A stretch of 64,000 bases of DNA from an uncultured Acetatifactor sp. (GCA_910578815.1 CAJTSE010000004.1:161306-225305), one strand, 5' to 3'. Numbered from the stretch's first letter, positions 17,573-26,287 are shown. Numbers and translations: made by a program. Notes: generated by a model from the letters alone, not told the origin.

Positions 17573-18412
17573 TTGAAAAAAATAGGTAAAACTTTGAAGC
17601 TATTAGCGCTGGTATGCCTGCTATGGCTGGGCCTTGCGCCGGCCAGGGTCCGTGCCGATTTGCTGGTCGAGGTGGACGACAGCTTTTGGCGGGCTCATCA
17701 GGACGAGTGTGCCTACTATTACCGCAGCTATACGGTCAATGCCCCGGAGGGGTATGCCGCCATATGGGCAAGCCCCCTGTCCTCCAAACAGCGGGAGGTT
17801 TTAGCCAACGGCGTTTCGATTTACAGCAACTGGCATTACACGGATGATGCAGGTGAGATTTGGTGCGCCGTTATGGCGGGGGAGATGAACCATCAGGGAT
17901 ACGACACGATCCGAGGATGGATGAAGACCTCGGACTGCATGGTAAGGGCGGATCATATTCAGTTTGAAGAAGTCTACGGCCAGGAATTTGTGAAGTACAA
18001 GGGGACTTATGGGGAGGCATTGGCGGATGCGGAGACAGTGGTGCTTTGGGAATATCCCTGCTCCGGGGAGATCCGTGCAGAGGAAATAGACGCGGAGTGG
18101 TTTGATAATTGGAATATTGGGCCCTGCTGGCAGGATCCCAGGGGCCGGATGTGGGCCTATGTGAGTTACTGCTATGGGATTCGCAGCACCTGGATCTGCC
18201 TGGATGATCCGGCAAATCCCTATTTGGAGGCGGACGAGAGCATTCTGCCTCAGACGGAGGTGATTTATCCTGCGGCGGATCAGCTGCCGGAGGTGAAGAG
18301 CGGCGTTACAGGACTGATGGTGGGAGCCGTCCTGGGGGTGATGGCGGTTACTGGTCTGCTGCTGTGGGTGTTTTTTGTGAAGAAGCGAAAGGCCGGCGAT
18401 GAGAATTTATAA
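17573..18412 (+). CDS. Exported, C-terminally membrane-anchored protein (SH3-like modules possible)
   Basis: 279 aa. The N-terminus is basic followed by LLALVCLLWLGLAPARVRA, a typical Sec signal peptide ending near residue 28. The extracellular region (about 30-235) is rich in W, Y and C and contains two similar segments (YAAIWASPLSSKQREV and ETVVLWEYPCSGEI) that resemble bacterial SH3-like ligand-binding folds. A C-terminal helix (VTGLMVGAVLGVMAVTGLLL) and a basic tail anchor it. The start is TTG 17573 with GGAGG at 17561-17565. A run of charged codons upstream (about 17440-17560) looks non-coding or decayed. The function is unknown. Confidence 0.8.
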   Translation: MKKIGKTLKLLALVCLLWLGLAPARVRADLLVEVDDSFWRAHQDECAYYYRSYTVNAPEGYAAIWASPLSSKQREVLANGVSIYSNWHYTDDAGEIWCAVMAGEMNHQGYDTIRGWMKTSDCMVRADHIQFEEVYGQEFVKYKGTYGEALADAETVVLWEYPCSGEIRAEEIDAEWFDNWNIGPCWQDPRGRMWAYVSYCYGIRSTWICLDDPANPYLEADESILPQTEVIYPAADQLPEVKSGVTGLMVGAVLGVMAVTGLLLWVFFVKKRKAGDENL

Positions 18413-18552
18413 AATAGCTTGATTTTTTGTTCTCAATACAATACACTTTAGGAGTAACTTGACACAGAAATTTTATACGGCGCAGCGGCTTTTCTGCAGG
18501 AACTTATTTTCAGAGATCTGAGAAACCGGCTGCGGCGGAATGAGAGGTAGAA

Positions 18553-19431
18553 ATGAGCGCTCAGGAATTTAAGCCCGTTAAGGAGGGCAAGGTACGTGAA
18601 ATTTATGATAATGGCGACAGCCTGATTATGGTTGCCACGGACAGGATCAGCTGTTTTGACGTGATTTTAAACAACCGGGTGGACAAGAAGGGGACGGTTT
18701 TGACCCAGATGTCGAAGTTCTGGTTTGAGATGACGGAGGATATTCTTCCGAATCATATGATTTCGGTGGATGTAAAGGAGATGCCGGAATTCTTTAGACA
18801 GGAGAAGTTTGACGGCAACAGTATGATGTGTAAGAAGCTGACCATGATTCCGGTGGAGTGCATTGTGCGGGGATACATAACGGGAAGCGGCTGGGCAAGC
18901 TATCAGAAGGATGGAACTGTATGCGGCATCCGTCTGCCAGAGGGCTTAAAAGAGTCGGACAAGCTGCCGGAGCCGATTTATACGCCTTCCACCAAAGCGG
19001 AGATCGGAGATCATGACGAGAATATTTCCTTTGAGCAGAGTGTGGAATATCTGGAAAAGCATTTTCCCGGAAAGGGCAGGGAGTATGCCGAAAAGCTTCG
19101 GGATTACACGCTGGCGCTTTATAAGAAGTGTGCGGACTATGCGCTGACAAAGGGAATTATCATTGCGGATACTAAATTTGAGTTTGGACTGGATGAGAAT
19201 GGGAATATTGTTATCGGTGATGAGATGCTGACGCCTGACAGTTCCAGATTCTGGCCTGCGGAAGGCTATGAGCCGGGTCATAGTCAGCCTTCTTTTGACA
19301 AGCAGTTTGCCAGGGACTGGCTGAAGGCTAATCCGGACAGCAACTGGACGCTGCCACAGGATATTGTGGACAAGACGATTCAGAAGTATTTGCAGGGATA
19401 TGAACTTTTGACCGGAAAGCCGTTAATGTAA
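18553..19431 (+). CDS. purC: Phosphoribosylaminoimidazole-succinocarboxamide synthase (SAICAR synthetase)
   Basis: 292 aa enzyme of de novo purine synthesis joining CAIR and aspartate with ATP. Family motifs visible are GKVREIYD (residues 12-19), TDRISCFDVI, ECIVRGYITGSGW (about 98-110), DTKFEFGLDE (about 205-214) and DSSRFWP. It is the longer, about 290 aa form. The ATG at 18553 follows GAGAGG, and the preceding GCGGCGGAATGAGAGG matches the 3' end of the SD-bearing repeats at 3959 and 37914. No other pur genes are adjacent. Confidence 0.95.
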   Translation: MSAQEFKPVKEGKVREIYDNGDSLIMVATDRISCFDVILNNRVDKKGTVLTQMSKFWFEMTEDILPNHMISVDVKEMPEFFRQEKFDGNSMMCKKLTMIPVECIVRGYITGSGWASYQKDGTVCGIRLPEGLKESDKLPEPIYTPSTKAEIGDHDENISFEQSVEYLEKHFPGKGREYAEKLRDYTLALYKKCADYALTKGIIIADTKFEFGLDENGNIVIGDEMLTPDSSRFWPAEGYEPGHSQPSFDKQFARDWLKANPDSNWTLPQDIVDKTIQKYLQGYELLTGKPLM

Positions 19432-19479
19432 AGGGAATAACTTAGGTTTTGGAATTATAATGTCCGTAAGGAGAAACAG

Positions 19480-19917
19480 ATGAGGGAATACAACGGAAAG
19501 ACCTATGTTGAAAACCGGTCTCATACCATGGAAGAACTGCTGGAGATCACCACGATCCTGCGCAGTCCCGAAGGCTGTTCCTGGGATCGGGCGCAGACCC
19601 ATGAGTCCCTGAAAACATGTCTGGAAGAAGAAACCGGCGAGGTGCTGCAGGCGGTGGAGCGGAAGGATGATGAAAACCTGTGTGAAGAGTTGGGTGATCT
19701 TTTGCTGCAGGTGCTGCTGCATAGCGAGATTGCAAGGGAAAGAGGGGCTTTCAGCTTTCAGGATGTGATTCAGGGCCTGGCGGATAAGCTGATCCGCAGG
19801 CATCCGCACGTGTTCGGGGACGTAAAAAGGCCGGAGAATCCGGAGGAAGCGCTGGCGCTCTGGAAGGATGTCAAGCGTCTGGAAAAGGAGCGGAAGGAAG
19901 GGGCGCAAAAGGCATAA
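19480..19917 (+). CDS. mazG: MazG-type nucleoside triphosphate pyrophosphohydrolase
   Basis: 145 aa single-domain MazG. The metal-binding EExxE is in CLEEETGEVLQA, with a second acidic ExxD motif in EELGDLLLQVLLH. LRSPEGCSWDRAQTHESL and LIRRHPHVFGDV are standard MazG flanking motifs. Such enzymes hydrolyse (d)NTPs to monophosphates in house-cleaning. This is about half the length of E. coli MazG, which has two domains. It follows purC by 48 bases with its own SD (AAGGAGA). Confidence 0.9.
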   Translation: MREYNGKTYVENRSHTMEELLEITTILRSPEGCSWDRAQTHESLKTCLEEETGEVLQAVERKDDENLCEELGDLLLQVLLHSEIARERGAFSFQDVIQGLADKLIRRHPHVFGDVKRPENPEEALALWKDVKRLEKERKEGAQKA

Positions 19918-19974
19918 AGCGGTATGGAAGGGCAGACGGCATGGTCCGAAAGGCGCGGGCGGAACGAGCCTGCC

Positions 19975-20832
19975 TTAGCTTACGCTTAAATTGGCGTATT
20001 TTTTGGGTGATACTCCAACGGCCTTGGTGAAGGCCTTGAAGAAGCTGCTGTAATCGCCGAAGCCGCTTTTTTCGTAGGCTTCGCTTACGCTTGCGCCCTC
20101 ACTTAGCGCGGCTTTGGCAATGCTGATGCGGCGAGCTGAAATATACTTGCCGATGGTGGTGCCGGTGGCCTGCTTAAAGATTCGGCAGATATAGGATTCG
20201 CTGAGGAAAAAGTGCTCTGCCAGCTGTTCCACCGTAATCGGATGAAGGATATTTTGATTGATGAAGACAAGTATATCGTCTACCTGATGATTATATTTGT
20301 ATTCCATTTTTGCGTTATCCGGAGCGTTTGTGCTGGAAAGGGAATTGATCATTACCAGAAGTTCCATAAAGGCTGCTTGCTCTATGATGTCGTGAGCATA
20401 GCCGTTTGCAGAATTGATCTTATTGATATAATACAGAAAGCGTTTCTGCTGTTCCCTGCTCAGGGATAGTTTATGTCTGAAGCTGGCATCACGGCGGGAA
20501 AAGCAGGCGTCGAGATCCGTTTCAGCCGTAGAAAGACGCTTGGTATAATCGGGATGAATGGAAAAGACAATCCGTTCATGCAGCTGATTGTCGATCTGAG
20601 TCAGCTTGTGGCTTTCATATTGGTTGATAATGAATAAATCTCCGGGGACAATGGTATAAAAGCGGTTATCAATGAGAAACTGTTTACCGCCGGAGATGGA
20701 ATAATACAGCTCGTAACAGTCATGGATGTGCATGTCCATGGCTTTTTCTTCTTTATATAGGTGTGCCACGGCAAAGGTTTTGGTGCTTTGGCAGTTTTCA
20801 ATGGCTGTTTTGCAGGAGGTGAGTTCTTCCAT
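19975..20832 (-). CDS. AraC family transcriptional regulator
   Basis: About 285 aa. N-terminal cupin-like sensing domain (HIHDCYELYYSISGGKQFLIDN region, about residues 35-56; PGDLFIINQYESHKL), and a C-terminal pair of HTH motifs (TVEQLAEHFFLSESYICRIF and SEAYEKSGFGDYSSFFKAF). AAAGGA 9 bases before ATG 20832 decides the start over the in-frame TTG at 20850. It is divergent from the kduI operon, 371 bases away, so it is the likely uronate-responsive activator of that operon. Confidence 0.9.
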   Translation of the reverse strand: MEELTSCKTAIENCQSTKTFAVAHLYKEEKAMDMHIHDCYELYYSISGGKQFLIDNRFYTIVPGDLFIINQYESHKLTQIDNQLHERIVFSIHPDYTKRLSTAETDLDACFSRRDASFRHKLSLSREQQKRFLYYINKINSANGYAHDIIEQAAFMELLVMINSLSSTNAPDNAKMEYKYNHQVDDILVFINQNILHPITVEQLAEHFFLSESYICRIFKQATGTTIGKYISARRISIAKAALSEGASVSEAYEKSGFGDYSSFFKAFTKAVGVSPKKYANLSVS

Positions 20833-21086
20833 ATTGGTGTTTCCTTTCAAAATCTGAAATTATGTGAAGCGGAATCCAGAGTGTACACAGATCGTGGCAG
20901 ACGCTGCGCCTGCCTGCGGGGTATTTTGGATTCCTGTTATTCAGTATAATGTAAAAGTTCATTATTTGCAAGGTTTTGAAAAATATTTGAATAGACCTGG
21001 AGAATTTTTTCGGTTATACTGTTACCGTAGAACAGAAAAGAAGTAAGAAATCTGAAAATTCTATGGAAATGGCAATTATTGTATGC
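20833..21086. promoter_or_regulatory. Divergent control region between araC-type gene and kduI
   Basis: No gene is supported. It should hold the regulator's own promoter and AraC half-sites; a TATAAT-like box at about 20944-20949 (plus strand) is visible, but I cannot place operator half-sites with confidence. Confidence 0.4.
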
Positions 21087-21105
21087 TATAATGTAAGCAC
21101 TTACA
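21087..21105 (+). promoter_or_regulatory. kduI operon -10 box and overlapping cre-like site
   Basis: TATAAT at 21087-21092 lacks a good -35, as expected for an AraC-activated promoter. The perfect palindrome TGTAAGCACTTACA (21092-21105) directly downstream matches the CcpA cre consensus at all but one position (A for G in the central CG). Placement at the transcription start predicts carbon catabolite repression. Confidence 0.65.
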
Positions 21106-21203
21106 CGGCGCGGTATGAAAGCTGATTGCGAAACATTGCTGCAATTTTAATGACCTTCGCAATTACTGATGCAGTATCACTTTGAAAGGAGAGGTGTGTT
21201 ACA

Positions 21204-22064
21204 GTGGAGTTAAGAACAGCAGTATCACCAAGAGATGTGAAGCATTATACGACGGAACGCCTGCGGGAAGAGTTTCTGATTCAGAATCTTTTCGTGCCCG
21301 GCGAAATCAAGCTGGTGTACAGCCACATTGACAGGATCATTACCGGGGCGGCGGTGCCGGTAAAGCCCATAACCCTTACAGCAGGAGACGAGCTGCGGGC
21401 AGAGTATTTCTGTCAGAGGCGTGAGCTGGGGGTCATCAATATCGGCGGAGCGGGAACCATCACCGTGGACGGAAAGGTGTACAGGGTAGGATTCAAGGAA
21501 GCAATGTACATCGGCATGGGCTCCAGGGAGATTGTTTTTGCCAGTGATGATTCGGCAAGCCCGGCAAAGTTTTATTTGAATTCTGCGCCGGCCCACAGAA
21601 CCTGTCCCACAGTGCTGATCAAGCCTGATGGCGAGCCGGAGGAAGGCGTGGTAATCGTAAAACAGGAGAACAAGGTAGAGCTGGGAAGCCTTGAGGACGC
21701 AAATCACAGGGTAATCTGCAAATATATCCTGCCCGGCCAGGTGGAAAGCTGCCAGCTGGAGATGGGAATGACGAAGCTGGAGCCCGGAAGCGTCTGGAAT
21801 ACTATGCCCTGCCATACTCACGACAGGCGCATGGAAGTGTATCTTTATTTTGAAATGCCAGAGGATGCCTTTGTGATGCACTACATGGGTGAGCCTGACG
21901 AAACCCGTCACATTGTTATGAGAAACGAAGAAGCGGTTATTTCCCCCAGCTGGTCCATTCACTCCGGCTGCGGCTCCAGAGCGTATACATTTATCTGGGG
22001 TATGGTAGGGGAAAATCAGGACTTCGATGATATGGACGGCGTTGCAATGAAGGATTTAATGTAA
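21204..22064 (+). CDS. kduI: 5-dehydro-4-deoxy-D-glucuronate isomerase
   Basis: 286 aa cupin isomerase converting 5-keto-4-deoxyuronate to 2,5-diketo-3-deoxygluconate after cleavage of pectin or glycosaminoglycan. Typical features are PRDVKHYTTERLREEFLIQ near the N-terminus and the metal-binding segment MPCHTHDRRMEVYLYFE (about 209-225). The GTG at 21204 follows AAGGAGAGG. First gene of the uronate operon. Confidence 0.95.
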   Translation: MELRTAVSPRDVKHYTTERLREEFLIQNLFVPGEIKLVYSHIDRIITGAAVPVKPITLTAGDELRAEYFCQRRELGVINIGGAGTITVDGKVYRVGFKEAMYIGMGSREIVFASDDSASPAKFYLNSAPAHRTCPTVLIKPDGEPEEGVVIVKQENKVELGSLEDANHRVICKYILPGQVESCQLEMGMTKLEPGSVWNTMPCHTHDRRMEVYLYFEMPEDAFVMHYMGEPDETRHIVMRNEEAVISPSWSIHSGCGSRAYTFIWGMVGENQDFDDMDGVAMKDLM

Positions 22065-22154
22065 CTGATGCGGCGTTTTCTGCTTTATAAAATGGATTTG
22101 TTAAAAACAGATCACAACGCCTGCTAAACAAATAAATTAAAAGGAGAGAATAAC

Positions 22155-22961
22155 ATGGGAAATTTTGTAAACTGCTTTTCACTGGAAGGTAAAGTAGCTC
22201 TTGTAACAGGAGCATCTTACGGCATTGGTTTTGCGATTGCTTCCGCTTACGCAGAGGCAGGCGCTACCATCGTTTTCAACGATATTAAGCAGGAGTTGGT
22301 GGACAAGGGCCTGGCGGCATACGCCGAGAAAGGCATCAAGGCCCACGGTTATGTCTGCGACGTTACCAATGAGGAAGCAGTCAACGCTATGGTTGCACAG
22401 ATTGAGAAGGAAGTGGGCGTGATTGATATTCTGGTAAACAATGCCGGAATTATCAAGAGAATTCCCATGATCGAGATGACGGCGGCAGAATTCAGACAGG
22501 TGATCGACGTAGACCTGAACGCGCCTTTCATTGTATCCAAGGCAGTGATTCCTTCCATGATTAAGAAGGGCCACGGCAAGATTATCAACATCTGCTCCAT
22601 GATGTCCGAGCTGGGTCGTGAGACTGTTTCCGCGTACGCGGCGGCAAAGGGCGGCCTGAAGATGCTGACCAGAAATATCTGCTCTGAGTACGGCCAGTAC
22701 AATATCCAGTGTAACGGCATTGGGCCCGGCTATATCGAGACCCCTCAGACGGCGCCTTTGCGCGAAATCCAGCCGGATGGCAGCAGGCATCCCTTCGATC
22801 AGTTTATATGTGCAAAAACTCCCGCAAACAGATGGCTGAAGGCAGAAGAGCTGGCCGGTCCCGCAGTGTTCTTGGCTTCCGATGCTTCCGACGCGGTAAA
22901 CGGACACATTCTTTATGTGGATGGCGGTATCCTGGCTTATATCGGAAAGCAGCCTTCATAA
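22155..22961 (+). CDS. kduD: Short-chain dehydrogenase, KduD / gluconate 5-dehydrogenase type
   Basis: 268 aa NAD(P)-dependent SDR. TGASYGIG cofactor motif (about residues 19-26), NNAGIIKR, Ser in ICSMMSE and the catalytic YAAAK. In this context it most likely reduces 2,5-diketo-3-deoxygluconate to 2-keto-3-deoxygluconate; gluconate 5-dehydrogenases are near-identical in motifs, so the exact substrate is inferred from kduI next door. The ATG has AAGGAGAG upstream. Confidence 0.88.
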   Translation: MGNFVNCFSLEGKVALVTGASYGIGFAIASAYAEAGATIVFNDIKQELVDKGLAAYAEKGIKAHGYVCDVTNEEAVNAMVAQIEKEVGVIDILVNNAGIIKRIPMIEMTAAEFRQVIDVDLNAPFIVSKAVIPSMIKKGHGKIINICSMMSELGRETVSAYAAAKGGLKMLTRNICSEYGQYNIQCNGIGPGYIETPQTAPLREIQPDGSRHPFDQFICAKTPANRWLKAEELAGPAVFLASDASDAVNGHILYVDGGILAYIGKQPS

Positions 22962-23094
22962 CAGGCGGGAAAGCGGCATGCTGTTCTTCGGCGGAATATT
23001 TCGCACTCTGAAGACAGGCTTCTTCAGGGAGTATAGCCGAAAGCGGGAAGTGGCGGTATATAGCAGGTTTTAGGAATGGAGGCATAGAGGAAAC

Positions 23095-23730
23095 ATGAAA
23101 ATAGCTTTGATCAATGAAAATAGCCAGGCGGCGAAAAACGAGCTGATCTGTGCAACCTTAAAGAAGGTAGTGGAACCCATGGGGCATGAGGTGTTCAATT
23201 ACGGTATGTGTGGTGCGGAGGACCCCAATTCCCTGACTTATGTGCAGAACGGTATTTTGGCGGCGGTACTCTTAAATTCCGGGGCGGCGGATTATGTAAT
23301 TACCGGCTGCGGTACCGGTGAAGGGGCAATGCTGGCCTGCAATTCTTTCCCCAAGGTACTCTGCGGGCATATTGAATCTCCCCTGGATGCCTACCTGTTT
23401 TCTCAGGTAAACGACGGGAACTGTGTGGCCATTCCCTTTGCCGAAAATTTCGGCTGGGGCGGTGAGCTGAATCTGCAGTATATTTTCGAAAAGTTGTTCT
23501 GCGCTCCTGGAGGAGGCGGTTATCCTCCCGAAAGAGTGGAGCCTGAGCAGAGAAATAAGAAGATTTTGGACAAGGTGAAGGAGGTAACTCATACGGATAT
23601 GGTTACCATTCTACAGAATCTTGACCGCGACCTGGTGAAGGGAGCCCTTTCCGGAGCCAAATTTAAGGAGTATTTCCCCGCAAACTGCAAGTGTGACAAG
23701 ATTGCGGCGGCAGTGAAGGAGCTAGTGTGA
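23095..23730 (+). CDS. RpiB/LacA/LacB family sugar-phosphate isomerase
   Basis: 211 aa. ITGCGTGEGAMLACN (about residues 65-79) is the phosphate and catalytic loop of RpiB-type isomerases, with the active-site Cys. It is longer than RpiB (about 150 aa), carrying a C-terminal helical extension as in uronate-operon homologues. It sits between the KduD-like and KDPG aldolase genes, so it probably isomerises an intermediate of uronate catabolism. Its stop codon is the first part of the structured element at 23725-23859. Confidence 0.85.
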   Translation: MKIALINENSQAAKNELICATLKKVVEPMGHEVFNYGMCGAEDPNSLTYVQNGILAAVLLNSGAADYVITGCGTGEGAMLACNSFPKVLCGHIESPLDAYLFSQVNDGNCVAIPFAENFGWGGELNLQYIFEKLFCAPGGGGYPPERVEPEQRNKKILDKVKEVTHTDMVTILQNLDRDLVKGALSGAKFKEYFPANCKCDKIAAAVKELV

Positions 23731-23859
23731 GAAGAATTTCTAACCGCCTACGGCAGTTTCCGCTCGCAGCACAAAGCCGGCTTCACCGGCTTGGCTGCTT
23801 CGCAAAGTCAGCAAGCTGACTTGGAAATTCTAAGTCTGCATAGCAGACTTTTCTCACAC
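23725..23859 (+). repeat. Stop-codon-embedded structured element, copy 1
   Basis: GTGTGAGAAGAATTTC (23725-23740, containing the rpiB-like TGA) pairs with GAAATTCT (23824-23831) and TTCTCACAC (23851-23859). The interior holds hairpins GCCGG-cttca-CCGGC, GTCAGC-aa-GCTGAC and GTCTGC-ata-GCAGAC. The same topology, with compensatory changes in the stem, occurs at 42703-42801. Confidence 0.7.
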
Positions 23860-23860
23860 C

Positions 23861-24003
23861 GAGAAATGCCGGAAATAAGGCATTTCTCATCAGGATTTAC
23901 GTCGCGGCAAGGCCGCGACATGGAGGTTAGTGTGAAATTTTAAGCGATTCTTCCGGTATGTGTTCAGTCTGTGTCCGCGTGGTTTTACGCAGACTGAACG
24001 AAA
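23861..24003 (+). repeat. Three further intercistronic hairpins before the aldolase gene
   Basis: GAGAAATGCC/GGCATTTCTC (about 23861-23888), GTCGCGGC-aag-GCCGCGAC (about 23901-23919) and GTTCAGTCTG/CAGACTGAAC (about 23961-24000). They fill the about 190-base gap and could set the relative level of the downstream aldolase-kinase pair by processing or termination. Confidence 0.55.
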
Positions 24004-24046
24004 ATAATAATTGAAGAATAAAGACCGCGCAGAAATGAGGATGAGT

Positions 24047-25006
24047 ATGGATGCAGTATTAGAGCAGATCAGCAAGATCGGCATTGTTCCCGTTGTCAAG
24101 ATCGACAGGGAAGAGGATGCTCTGCCCCTGGCAAAGGCATTGTGTGCAGGCGGCCTTCCCTGCGCGGAGGTAACATTCCGTACCGGTGCGGCAGCAGGTG
24201 CCATTAAGATTATGACGGAGAATTTCCCCGATATGTGCGTGGGTGCAGGAACTGTTCTTAACGCAGAGCAGGTGGATGCGGCCGTGGCAGCAGGGGCAAA
24301 GTTTATTGTCAGTCCGGGCTTAAACCCTAAGACCGTAAAGTATTGTATTGATAAAGGCGTACCCATTACGCCTGGTACGTCCAGCCCTTCGGACATCGAA
24401 CAGGCTATCGAATTCGGGCTTGAGGTGGTAAAGTTTTTCCCGGCAGAGCAGTCCGGCGGTCTGGCGAAGATCAAGGCCATGGCGGCGCCCTATGTTAATA
24501 TGAAATTTATGCCTACTGGTGGTGTAAATGCAAAAAACCTGACCTCTTATCTGGATTTTCCTAAGATCATTGCCTGCGGCGGCTCCTGGATGGTGCTGGG
24601 GGATCTGATCAATGAGGGTGCATGGGACAAGATCGAAGCGTTGACCAGGGAAGCGGTACAGACCATGCTGGGCTTTGAACTGGCGCATGTGGGAATTAAC
24701 GCTGACAACGAGGAAGAAGCCATGAAGGCGGCAAACCGCTTTGCTTACCTGTTTGGAATGCCCGCCAAGGCAGGCAACAGCTCTATCTTTGCAGGAACAG
24801 CGGTAGAGGTTATGAAGACACCCTTCAAGGGAAAGAACGGCCATATTGCCATCCGCACCAATTACATTGAGCGTGCGGTGAACTATATGAGTACCGTTTT
24901 AGGCGTGGAATTTGAAGAGCCCAAGAAGGACGACAAGGGTAAGTATAAGGCGATCTATCTGAAGGAAGAGGTAGGCGGATTCGCAGTACATCTTGTGCAA
25001 AAGTAA
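24047..25006 (+). CDS. eda: KDPG/KHG aldolase with C-terminal VOC-like domain
   Basis: 319 aa, about 110 longer than ordinary KDPG aldolase. Residues 1-210 are the class-I aldolase, splitting 2-keto-3-deoxy-6-phosphogluconate into pyruvate and glyceraldehyde-3-phosphate: Glu41 (AEVTFRTG), Schiff-base Lys129 (VVKFFPAE), FMPTGGV phosphate loop. Residues about 215-319 resemble a vicinal-oxygen-chelate/glyoxalase half-domain (AHVGINADNEEEA; NYIERAVNYMSTVLGVEFEE; GGFAVHLVQ). GAGG at 24037-24040 selects ATG 24047 over TTG 24011. Fourth gene of the uronate cluster. Confidence 0.92.
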   Translation: MDAVLEQISKIGIVPVVKIDREEDALPLAKALCAGGLPCAEVTFRTGAAAGAIKIMTENFPDMCVGAGTVLNAEQVDAAVAAGAKFIVSPGLNPKTVKYCIDKGVPITPGTSSPSDIEQAIEFGLEVVKFFPAEQSGGLAKIKAMAAPYVNMKFMPTGGVNAKNLTSYLDFPKIIACGGSWMVLGDLINEGAWDKIEALTREAVQTMLGFELAHVGINADNEEEAMKAANRFAYLFGMPAKAGNSSIFAGTAVEVMKTPFKGKNGHIAIRTNYIERAVNYMSTVLGVEFEEPKKDDKGKYKAIYLKEEVGGFAVHLVQK

Positions 25007-25098
25007 GGTTTTTGGAGTTTGCCGGAGAAGATTCTGCGCCTCTCCGGCAAGGGCGCTGATAAATTGAGGACGAAAAAAGAAAAGGGGAATTTAGAGAA

Positions 25099-26130
25099 AT
25101 GGCAAAAGTAATAACCATGGGTGAGATCATGCTGAGACTGTCCACCCCCAATTTTGAGAAGTTTATTCAGGCTGACGAGTTTGACATCAACTATGGCGGC
25201 GGAGAAGCAAATGTAGCGGTGTCTCTGGCAAATTACGGACATGAGGCAGAGTTCGTCACTGCCGTTCCGGCCAACGAGATCGGCGAGTGTGCGGTGGCGG
25301 CTTTAAGAAAGTATAATGTGGGCACAAAGCATATTGCAAAGTGCGGCGAGAGACTGGGCATTTATTTCCTGGAGAGCGGTTCCTCTATGAGACCCTCCAA
25401 GGTTGTTTACGACCGGGCGCATTCCTCCATCTCCACGGCCACTGCGGCAGATTTTGATTTTGATGAAATTTTCAAAGATGCGGAGTGGTTCCACTTTACC
25501 GGCATTACCCCCGCTGTTTCCGATGCGGCGGCAGTGCTGACGGAAGAGGCTCTGAAGGCGGCAAAGAAACATGGAGTAAAGGTTTCCGTGGATTTAAACT
25601 TCCGCAAGAAGCTGTGGAGCTCCGAAAAAGCACAAAAGGTGATGAAGAATCTGATGCAGTATGTAGATGTGTGCATCGGCAACGAAGAGGATGCGGAGCT
25701 GGTACTGGGATATAAGCCCGGTAAGACGGATGTTACCAGCGGCGATCTGGAGCTGGCAGGCTACAAGTCTATCTTTGAGCAGATGGTGGCAGATTATAAC
25801 TTTGAGTACTGTATTTCTTCCCTGCGTGTCAGCCATTCCGCTTCCGACAACGGTTGGTCCGCATGTATTTATTCCAGGGATACCAAGGAATTTTATCATT
25901 CCAAGGAGTACAGTATCCATCCCATTGTTGACCGCGTAGGCGGCGGGGATTCCTTTGCCGGCGGCGTGATCTGCGGAATGCTGGACGGCAAGAATTTTAA
26001 AGACGCTCTGGAATTCGGCGTGGCGGCTTCCGCGTTGAAGCACACCATTCCTGGGGACTTCAACCTTGTTTCAAGAAAAGAGGTTGAAACGCTGGCAGGC
26101 GGCGACGCATCCGGACGGGTACAGCGATAA
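25099..26130 (+). CDS. kdgK: 2-keto-3-deoxygluconate kinase (PfkB family sugar kinase)
   Basis: 343 aa. GGGEANVAVSLANYG near residue 34 is the PfkB substrate loop, and GGGDSFAGGVICGML near residue 283 holds the catalytic Asp and anion hole. It phosphorylates KDG to KDPG, feeding the aldolase encoded just upstream; the specificity is inferred from context. ATG 25099 follows a GGGGAAT tract, a weaker SD than its neighbours. Last gene of the operon, followed by a large palindrome. Confidence 0.9.
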   Translation: MAKVITMGEIMLRLSTPNFEKFIQADEFDINYGGGEANVAVSLANYGHEAEFVTAVPANEIGECAVAALRKYNVGTKHIAKCGERLGIYFLESGSSMRPSKVVYDRAHSSISTATAADFDFDEIFKDAEWFHFTGITPAVSDAAAVLTEEALKAAKKHGVKVSVDLNFRKKLWSSEKAQKVMKNLMQYVDVCIGNEEDAELVLGYKPGKTDVTSGDLELAGYKSIFEQMVADYNFEYCISSLRVSHSASDNGWSACIYSRDTKEFYHSKEYSIHPIVDRVGGGDSFAGGVICGMLDGKNFKDALEFGVAASALKHTIPGDFNLVSRKEVETLAGGDASGRVQR

Positions 26131-26134
26131 TATG

Positions 26135-26224
26135 GTGACAGTTCAGCCAAATAATCTGCGGTCTGAGCATGTGCGCTTGCACATGGAGCATTGACTGCAA
26201 ATTGTTTCAGGGCTGAACTGTTAC
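26135..26224. repeat. GTRACAGTTCAG palindromic element, copy 1
   Basis: Arms GTGACAGTTCAGCC (26135-26148) and GGCTGAACTGTTAC (26211-26224) differ at one wobble position; the interior holds CATGTG-cgcttg-CACATG. A related palindrome with the same arm core lies at 53917-53972. It lies directly after kdgK and may stabilise or end the transcript. Confidence 0.65.
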
Positions 26225-26258
26225 TTAATACAACTTAATATGACCGATAAAAAAGTGG

Positions 26259-26287
26259 TTGACTTTTGGGAAGAGTAATGCTAAGAT
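26259..26287 (+). promoter_or_regulatory. Promoter of tRNA-Leu
   Basis: TTGACT (26259-26264), 17-base spacer, TAAGAT (26282-26287); transcription would start about 27 bases before the tRNA. Confidence 0.6.
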
